5,469 nucleotides of DNA from an uncultured Clostridium sp. (GTDB taxonomy: Bacteria; Bacillota_A; Clostridia; Lachnospirales; Lachnospiraceae). Shown here piece by piece: positions 1 to 3,255 of the stretch. The DNA lies in contig CAMWKN010000151.1 of assembly GCA_947174825.1 (NCBI GenBank), forward strand, positions 1 through 5,469, in the 5' to 3' direction. The first letter of the stretch is position 1. Each line of letters opens with the position of its first letter. A program made the position numbers and the translations under genes. Below the pieces are notes generated by a model. It searched no databases and was not told the DNA's origin. It saw only the letters and a list, made by a program, of their open reading frames with translations.

Positions 1-1
1 G

Positions 2-265
2 ACGACACACACAGTTATATCGTATTTAAAACGCATGGAGGAGAAAGGGGCTGTGCGCTACCAGACGGAGGGCAGGACAAAACAGTTTTATCCGCTAATT
101 GAGGAGAGGGATGCGGAATTGCAGGAGACACAATATTTTCTGGATAAGGTATTTGGGGGTCGCTTGGGATTGCTGTTACATACGATGGTGCAGCAGCAAA
201 GTTTTTCGGAGGATGAAATAGAGGAGTTGCAGAATATATTGGATCAGGCGAAACAGAAATCCTGA
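2..265 (+). CDS. BlaI/MecI/CopY-family transcriptional repressor, C-terminal part (5' end outside window)
   Basis: Reading from base 2, an open frame gives 87 residues ending at TGA 263-265; the start lies upstream of the window. The visible part matches the end of the winged-helix domain and the C-terminal dimerisation region of BlaI/MecI/CopY repressors: a TVISYLKRMEEKGAV recognition-helix-to-wing segment, a basic wing (EGRTKQFYPLI), then FLDKVFGG and a helical tail with SEDEIEELQNIL. S. aureus BlaI has the same layout (KKGAL, EGR, Y-P-I, LSGEEINELYQILEE) and a similar end point. Family members are cytoplasmic dimeric repressors that control beta-lactamase, PBP2a or copper-transport genes and are often inactivated by proteolysis after signalling from a BlaR1-type membrane sensor. 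No blaR1-like gene follows; the next 211 bases hold only very short frames (for example 278-349, 23 codons, unrecognised). The regulated target cannot be told from this window. Family call is firm, specific role unknown. Confidence 0.88.
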   Translation, partial: TTHTVISYLKRMEEKGAVRYQTEGRTKQFYPLIEERDAELQETQYFLDKVFGGRLGLLLHTMVQQQSFSEDEIEELQNILDQAKQKS

Positions 266-376
266 TAGCAGAGAGGTATGCCATGGAGCATGAGCTGCAG
301 GTGGAGTATCTGGAATAGGGTAGTGGAAAAGAAAACGGAAATATCATAAAAAAGTAAGAATTAATTATATGTTCTA

Positions 377-385
377 TGGTATACT
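377..385 (+). promoter_or_regulatory. Extended -10 promoter of the response regulator gene
   Basis: TGG followed by TATACT (hexamer 380-385) is an extended -10 element. At the usual 16-18 base spacing the upstream sequence is only weakly -35-like (around 357-362), which is normal for extended -10 promoters. Predicted transcription start is near 391-393, giving a leader of about 85 bases before the start codon at 477. No terminator was seen between the BlaI-type gene and this site, so read-through remains possible. Confidence 0.5.
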
Positions 386-460
386 CATGTAGCGAATAAT
401 GTCGTTCCAGAATAAGCAAATGCTTGCGCTTTATCCGGAGTATTGTAATAATTTTGAATG

Positions 461-476
461 AAAAGGGGTAAGGAGG
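461..476 (+). promoter_or_regulatory. Double ribosome binding site with one copy abutting the start codon
   Basis: The best Shine-Dalgarno match, AAGGAGG at 470-476, directly touches the ATG at 477 with no spacer, too close for normal initiation. A second purine run, AAAAGGGG at 461-468, can pair with the anti-SD (one G:U) at a spacing of 8 bases and is the more likely functional site. The ATG at 477 is kept because the protein then starts exactly where response regulators do (MKEKTILLVDDE), and an in-frame TGA at 459-461 rules out an upstream start. Confidence 0.5.
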
Positions 477-1187
477 ATGAAAGAAAAAACAATCCTGCTG
501 GTGGATGATGAGAAAGAAATTACGGATTTATTGGAAGTGTACCTGTTAAACGAGGGATTTCAGGTATTTAAATTTTATAAGGCGGAGGATGTGCTGCCCT
601 GTATTCGGGACAATAGCATTGATCTGGCAATTTTGGATGTGATGCTTCCGGATATGGATGGTTTTACCTTATGTAAAACCATACGGGAGCATTGGTTTTT
701 TCCTATTATTATGCTAACAGCGAAGGTGGAGGATTTTGATAAGATTACCGGGCTGACTATGGGCGCTGATGATTATATTACCAAGCCTTTTAATCCCTTG
801 GAAGTGGTGGCGAGAGTAAAAGGTCAGCTACGCAGGGCACAGACCTATAACCGATCTATGGGAGCAGCGGAAGAACAGAGAGAGGAAGGATATTATAATG
901 TCCGTGGTCTGGAATTATCAGAACATAATCATTCTTGTGTTTTGTATGGGGAGGAAATATTAGTGACACCGATGGAGTTTTCGATTTTATTATATCTGTG
1001 CCAAAATATGGACAGAGTGGTTCCTTCGGAGGAACTTTTTGAAGCGGTTTGGGGCGAAAAATATCTCAATAGCAATAACACAGTGATGGCACATGTTGCC
1101 AGGATTCGGGAGAAACTTCACGAGAATGCCAGAGCACCAAAGTTTATTAAGACAGTTTGGGGTGTGGGATACAAGATGGAATCGTAA
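477..1187 (+). CDS. OmpR/PhoB-family (VanR-like) response regulator
   Basis: A complete 236-residue protein with a CheY-like receiver (about 4-118) and a C-terminal winged-helix DNA-binding domain (about 136-234). In the receiver the acidic pair D10-D11, phosphoacceptor D54 (in LAILDVMLPDMDG), switch T81 (MLTAK) and K103 (TKPF) are all present, so it should accept phosphate normally. The output domain shows the usual LTP-like element (VTPMEFSILLYL), the VWGEKY segment, the recognition-helix region NNTVMAHVARIREKL and the terminal VWGVGYKME wing. Length is typical of the family. Known members bind direct repeats at target promoters after phosphorylation by a partner kinase, often in cell-envelope stress or antibiotic responses. 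The gene has its own extended -10 promoter. Its expected partner kinase is absent: just 10 bases downstream there is only a 20-codon remnant. It may be silent, use another kinase or small phosphodonors, or act unphosphorylated. Target genes cannot be read from the sequence. Confidence 0.95.
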   Translation: MKEKTILLVDDEKEITDLLEVYLLNEGFQVFKFYKAEDVLPCIRDNSIDLAILDVMLPDMDGFTLCKTIREHWFFPIIMLTAKVEDFDKITGLTMGADDYITKPFNPLEVVARVKGQLRRAQTYNRSMGAAEEQREEGYYNVRGLELSEHNHSCVLYGEEILVTPMEFSILLYLCQNMDRVVPSEELFEAVWGEKYLNSNNTVMAHVARIREKLHENARAPKFIKTVWGVGYKMES

Positions 1188-1197
1188 TAAGGTAAAT

Positions 1198-1260
1198 ATG
1201 AAACTCCACAAGAAATGTTTATTTTCTGGAATGATTACAATACTCATATTACGGGTTTGA
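1198..1260 (+). pseudogene. Remnant of the N-terminus of a sensor histidine kinase
   Basis: ATG 1198 lies 10 bases after the response regulator stop and has a plausible ribosome binding site (AAGG at 1189-1192). It encodes only 20 residues, MKLHKKC followed by a hydrophobic stretch (LFSGMITILIL), then RV and TGA at 1258-1260. A basic start leading into a first membrane helix, in this exact operon position, is how VanS/PhoR-type sensor kinases begin. No HAMP, H-box or ATPase motifs occur anywhere after it in any frame; an unrelated XRE gene starts 75 bases later. The simplest reading is that the rest of the kinase gene was deleted, or lost during insertion of the DNA to the right. An alternative is a genuine 20-residue membrane microprotein. 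Identification rests on position and general character, since the fragment is too short for firm homology. Confidence 0.5.
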
Positions 1261-1274
1261 ATACACGAAAATGG

Positions 1275-1332
1275 AATACCCTGTTGCAATAGACATGATT
1301 ATAATGTTTATAAAAATACAAAAGAGGGTATT
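1275..1332 (+). promoter_or_regulatory. Promoter region of the XRE gene, flanked by 8-bp inverted repeats (possible operator)
   Basis: AATACCCT (1275-1282) and its exact reverse complement AGGGTATT (1325-1332) bracket the promoter region. Between them is a perfect -10 hexamer TATAAT at 1300-1305. A -35-like TTGCAA at 1284-1289 is only 10 bases from it and 19 from a second candidate TATAAA (1309-1314), so promoter assignment is not certain. The right arm overlaps the ribosome binding site (GAGGG 1324-1328), 7 bases before the ATG. Arms outside the promoter and over the RBS would suit autorepression by the encoded XRE protein; this is inference. Confidence 0.4.
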
Positions 1333-1335
1333 GCG

Positions 1336-1683
1336 ATGGCTTTAAGTGATAAAGAAATAGGAGAAAGAATTAAGCATGTCAGAGAAACCTGCAATTTGAC
1401 ACAAAATAATTTTGCCAAAAAGTTGCATATGACGCAGCAGACATTAAGTCGCTACGAAAATGGGAAAAGTACGGTTCCTAACGATGTGTTAGAAAATATT
1501 GCGCAGAAATTTGATGTGTCTTTAACATACTTTCTGGGAATTGATTCTGATAAATTCTCTGATGATGAATTGTTGTTGGTTGAATTTTATAGAAAAGCCG
1601 ATGCGAGAGTCAAAAAACATATTTTTGAATTGGTGAAAGTAATGGCAATGGAGTTCAAAGAAGAAAAATCAGATCATACTTAG
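1336..1683 (+). CDS. XRE-family (Cro/CI-type) helix-turn-helix transcriptional regulator
   Basis: A complete 115-residue protein. Residues about 8-68 form a classic XRE/Cro-CI domain: IGERIKHVRE, then LTQNNFAKKLHM (helix 2), TQQTLSRYENG (recognition helix about 34-40 plus the conserved RYENG), PNDVLENIAQKFDVSLTYFLG. The remaining 47 residues are charged and helical (SDDELLLVEFYRK, then VKKHIFELVKVMAMEF), a tail common in small stand-alone regulators of Clostridia and in repressors of integrated elements, where it probably mediates dimerisation. There is no peptidase or sensor domain. RBS GAGGG precedes ATG 1336 by 7 bases. The gene is isolated, with its own promoter and downstream hairpins, and no integrase, antitoxin partner or excisionase lies next to it. 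It sits immediately after the kinase remnant, so it may have arrived with an insertion, or may be the last intact gene of a decayed element. Its targets are unknown; autoregulation via the flanking inverted repeats is possible. Confidence 0.92.
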   Translation: MALSDKEIGERIKHVRETCNLTQNNFAKKLHMTQQTLSRYENGKSTVPNDVLENIAQKFDVSLTYFLGIDSDKFSDDELLLVEFYRKADARVKKHIFELVKVMAMEFKEEKSDHT

Positions 1684-1726
1684 GAACTGTGGATGTATCA
1701 CTTGCTCTGTTAAAGGGACAGTTCCT
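1682..1726 (+). terminator. Hairpin overlapping the XRE stop codon, terminator-like
   Basis: AGGAACTGT (1682-1690) and ACAGTTCCT (1718-1726) are perfect 9-bp complements separated by 27 bases. The left arm begins inside the TAG stop codon. The right arm is followed by TTATTCTGTCT, a broken U tract, so termination would be weak. GACAG (1716-1720) can instead pair with CTGTC (1731-1735), giving an alternative fold. The AGGGACAGTTCC sequence is reminiscent of short dispersed palindromes common in Clostridia, but that comparison is from memory. Confidence 0.4.
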
Positions 1727-1761
1727 TATTCTGTCTAAAATCATATTACTTTATATTCATA

Positions 1762-1770
1762 TGGTATATT
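1762..1770 (+). promoter_or_regulatory. Possible extended -10 promoter inside the gap
   Basis: TGG followed by TATATT (1765-1770) has the same extended -10 form as the response regulator promoter (TGG-TATACT). No clear -35 is visible. Transcription would start near 1777, immediately before two hairpins and a T tract. The surrounding DNA is very AT-rich, so a chance match is possible. Confidence 0.3.
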
Positions 1771-1776
1771 TTATAA

Positions 1777-1838
1777 CCTGCGTTTTGCGCCCCTAAAAAT
1801 GCGAATCATACCCTACGGCATATCGGAGGGTATTTTTT
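1777..1838 (+). ncRNA. Candidate short structured RNA (two hairpins, terminator end)
   Basis: If the extended -10 at 1762-1770 is used, a transcript of about 62 bases would form. It has a first hairpin of GCGTTTT (1780-1786) with AAAATGC (1796-1802), including one G:U pair and a 9-base loop, and a second of ATACCCT (1808-1814) with AGGGTAT (1827-1833) followed by a T6 tract. Two closely packed stems ending in an intrinsic terminator is the layout of small RNAs. The same DNA could equally be the 3' untranslated end of the XRE transcript. No known RNA family was recognised. Confidence 0.25.
1808..1838 (+). terminator. Rho-independent terminator
   Basis: A 7-bp stem, ATACCCT (1808-1814) with AGGGTAT (1827-1833), encloses a 12-base loop and runs straight into six T residues (1833-1838) on the + strand. 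It lies 125 bases after the XRE stop and is the best terminator for that gene or for an RNA made within the gap. Its arms repeat the inverted-repeat sequence found around the XRE promoter. On the other strand the T tract is absent, so it is not clearly bidirectional. Confidence 0.6.
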
Positions 1839-1854
1839 ATGTTACGATGAAGAA

Positions 1855-1996
1855 ACCAGGATCAAAAGCCCCATGGGTTGTTCCAACATCGGACTGACAC
1901 CCCGTAATTATCTAACACCCCATATTTATCTTATGAATTCCTACGCAATAATTGATAATTAATATTAATGTTGGATATAGCCTTTTTGATCCTGGT
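1855..1996. repeat. 142-bp element bounded by perfect 13-bp inverted repeats, with a nested inverted repeat
   Basis: ACCAGGATCAAAA (1855-1867) is the exact reverse complement of TTTTGATCCTGGT (1984-1996). Nested inside, TCCAACAT (1882-1889) is the exact reverse complement of ATGTTGGA (1968-1975), and CCCATGGG (1870-1877) is a local palindrome in the left junction. The interior carries an 18-bp-period tandem repeat. There is no coding frame. The layout fits a miniature inverted-repeat element, a pair of insertion-sequence ends whose middle was deleted, or a long-stem RNA. No flanking target-site duplication was obvious: the bases outside the arms are GAA on the left and ATT on the right. Confidence 0.55.
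1897..1931. repeat. Imperfect tandem repeat, 17 bases at an 18-base period
   Basis: Two copies begin with ACACCCC and end with TTATCT (1897-1913 and 1915-1931), matching at 15 of 17 positions and separated by one base. They lie in the interior of the 142-bp inverted-repeat element. Tandem sites of this kind are seen as protein-binding iterons near element ends or at regulated promoters; no protein is assigned. Confidence 0.45.
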
Positions 1997-2059
1997 ATTC
2001 ATTAGTGATGGAAAGTGTGTTAGCGTCTGGCAGCATTGATGTCTGTGCCACGGTTTTGT

Positions 2060-2088
2060 TTGTGCAATGAATAGGAATATGTTATACT
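2060..2088 (+). promoter_or_regulatory. Promoter of the AIM24-family gene
   Basis: An extended -10 element, TGT followed by TATACT (2083-2088), lies 17 bases after a -35-like TTGTGC (2060-2065). The start point would be near 2095, giving a leader of about 90 bases. It is the best-formed promoter in the window. Confidence 0.6.
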
Positions 2089-2184
2089 TTGAGATGTGAG
2101 ACGCAGTACAACTAGATAACCATATTTTATGTTGTATTGAGTGGTCACACAAACATAAGAGATAACATAACAGGGAGGATTCAT

Positions 2185-2940
2185 ATGTTCAAAACAACCA
2201 TGCAGGAAACAGCAAATCGTAAAATTCTGGAGCAAAAAGGGAATATCACAATTTTTGAGTATGATCATGACATGAGTACCAATTTGGGATCTGCTATGCA
2301 GTATTATTATGCGTCTAAAATGAACATACGCAAACGTCAGGTGATGGTACAGCTTGATGACAAGCATGAGGTAATTGTACAGGCTGGAGCGATGCAGTGG
2401 ATGGCTGGTAATGTTAGCAGTGCAACCAATGTAAAAGGAATTGGCGATTTTGCTAAGAAGTTAGTCAGCTCCAAAGTAACTAATGAAACCGCAATTAAGC
2501 CACGTTATATGGGTAACGGTGTATTGATACTGGAACCTACCTATAAATATTTATTAATTGAGGATGTGGGTGCCTGGAATGGCGGTATGGTTATTGATGA
2601 TGGGCTGTTTCTGGCTTGTGAGGGCAGTGTGGATATGAAGACCGTTGCCCGCAAGAACCTTTCTTCTGCAGTGGCAGGTGGTGAGGGATTATTTAATTCC
2701 TGCCTGACGGGTACCGGATATGCCGTGTTGGAATGTAATTGCCCAAGAGAGGAATTGGTTGAGGTACAACTGGAAGATGACGAGTTAAAAGTGGATGGCA
2801 ATTTTGCCATTGCATGGAGTGAAAGTCTGAACTTTACGGTAGAGCGGTCTACCAAGACGCTGATCGGCTCAGCTGCCAGTGGCGAGGGATTGGTTAATGT
2901 TTATCGTGGTACTGGTAAGGTATTGATGGCACCGCTGTAA
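2185..2940 (+). CDS. AIM24-family protein (DUF124 / TIGR00266-like)
   Basis: A complete 251-residue protein. ATG 2185 is chosen because GGGAGG (2173-2178) precedes it by 6 bases; a longer in-frame TTG at 2137 has no RBS. Family hallmarks are the repeated beta-rich turns: QAGAMQWMAGNV (about 66-77), AVAGGEGLFNSCLTGTG (about 162-178, with GGEGLF at 165-170), then near the end SGEGLVNVYRGTGKVLMAP (232-250). These glycine-rich GEGL motifs and the terminal TGKV-hydrophobic-P signature characterise bacterial AIM24/DUF124 proteins, which fold as a beta-prism of repeated sheets. There is no signal peptide or membrane segment, so it is likely cytoplasmic. Bacterial members have no settled biochemical role; the yeast namesake is mitochondrial. 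It has its own promoter and no clear terminator after it, so transcription might continue into the envelope genes downstream. Family assignment is strong, function unknown. Confidence 0.9.
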   Translation: MFKTTMQETANRKILEQKGNITIFEYDHDMSTNLGSAMQYYYASKMNIRKRQVMVQLDDKHEVIVQAGAMQWMAGNVSSATNVKGIGDFAKKLVSSKVTNETAIKPRYMGNGVLILEPTYKYLLIEDVGAWNGGMVIDDGLFLACEGSVDMKTVARKNLSSAVAGGEGLFNSCLTGTGYAVLECNCPREELVEVQLEDDELKVDGNFAIAWSESLNFTVERSTKTLIGSAASGEGLVNVYRGTGKVLMAPL

Positions 2941-3255
2941 AAATTTTCTGATATCTAAATTACATTATTATATAGAAGGGGTTGTTGCGCTAAGCATAGA
3001 GTATATGGAATATGGTTATATTTACAGATATAATTTATATTTTGTGATACCTATACTTTGTGTGACGGCTCTTTCTTCATTTTTTGTTTTAAAACAGACT
3101 TTCTTCAATCTTTATTCACAATAAGAACACAAAAGATTGGTACACTAACTATCGAAACAAAGAAAACCAGCGATAGTAAACAGCAGATGTTTCGGTTCGT
3201 TCTCAATATATTGAACCGTTGCTTCGCGGAAATAGAAGAACAGGAGGAAATAGTT
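2941..3255 (+). promoter_or_regulatory. Long leader and promoter region of the HtrA-type gene
   Basis: This 315-base gap has no convincing gene. It contains two -10-like sequences, TATAAT at 3029-3034 and TATACT at 3052-3057, the second followed by TTTGTG much as the AIM24 promoter is followed by TTTGAG. Clear -35 boxes are missing (TTTACA at 3021-3026 is 25 bases from the second hexamer). The frame of the protease stays open back to a TTG at 3058, adding 66 codons, but that stretch has no RBS, covers the hairpin region and overlaps the putative promoter, so it is read as untranslated leader of about 190 bases. No terminator for the AIM24-type gene was found here. Confidence 0.45.
3148..3218 (+). 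repeat. Two inverted repeats in the HtrA leader
   Basis: ACTATCG (3148-3154) pairs with CGATAGT (3171-3177) across a 16-base loop. CGGTTC (3193-3198) pairs with GAACCG (3213-3218) across a 14-base loop that contains the perfect palindrome CAATATATTG (3204-3213, sharing its last base with the right arm). They lie 38-108 bases before the start codon, within the expected untranslated leader, and could act as RNA structure or as operator sites for an envelope-stress regulator. Neither is followed by a T tract, so they are not terminators. Confidence 0.4.

Larger units (their letters stand above)
1684..2184. other. Gene-poor region between the XRE and AIM24-family genes
   Basis: These 501 bases contain no frame that resembles a gene; short frames on both strands lack a convincing start and RBS. 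In order they hold the hairpin at the XRE stop codon, an AT-rich stretch with an extended -10 sequence, a compact GC-richer pair of hairpins ending in a T6 tract, the 142-bp inverted-repeat element, and the AIM24 promoter and leader. A reverse-strand frame ending near 1841 reads for about 20 codons across the 1842-1903 stretch and could be the decayed end of a mobile-element gene, but it has no recognisable motif. Confidence 0.6.

Noticed and set aside
278..349. 23-codon frame after the BlaI-type gene as a BlaR1 remnant
   Set aside because: It has a modest purine run upstream but the Trp-rich sequence does not resemble the hydrophobic start of BlaR1-type proteins, and it is too short to assign.
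15..419. 134-codon open frame on the reverse strand
   Set aside because: It lies opposite the clear BlaI-type coding frame and the response regulator promoter, has Ser/Pro/Tyr-rich composition typical of antisense frames, and shows no family motif.
990..1289. 99-codon open frame on the reverse strand
   Set aside because: It is antisense to the response regulator output domain and the kinase remnant, with no RBS or recognisable domain.
1897..1931. CRISPR-like repeat array
   Set aside because: Only two imperfect 17-base copies with a single-base spacer; no regular spacers and no cas genes.
2137..2184. TTG-initiated N-terminal extension of the AIM24-family protein
   Set aside because: No ribosome binding site before TTG 2137, while GGGAGG is well placed for ATG 2185; family proteins do not need the extra 16 residues.
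1931..2367. Two overlapping reverse-strand frames around the AIM24 promoter
   Set aside because: Cys/His/Ile-rich random-looking translations, overlap with the inverted-repeat element, promoter and start of a firm gene, and no RBS.
3058..3255. 66-codon N-terminal extension of the protease from TTG 3058
   Set aside because: The extension overlaps a likely -10 and leader hairpins and has no RBS; ATG 3256 has a strong AGGAGG at 8 bases. Kept only as a point to check.
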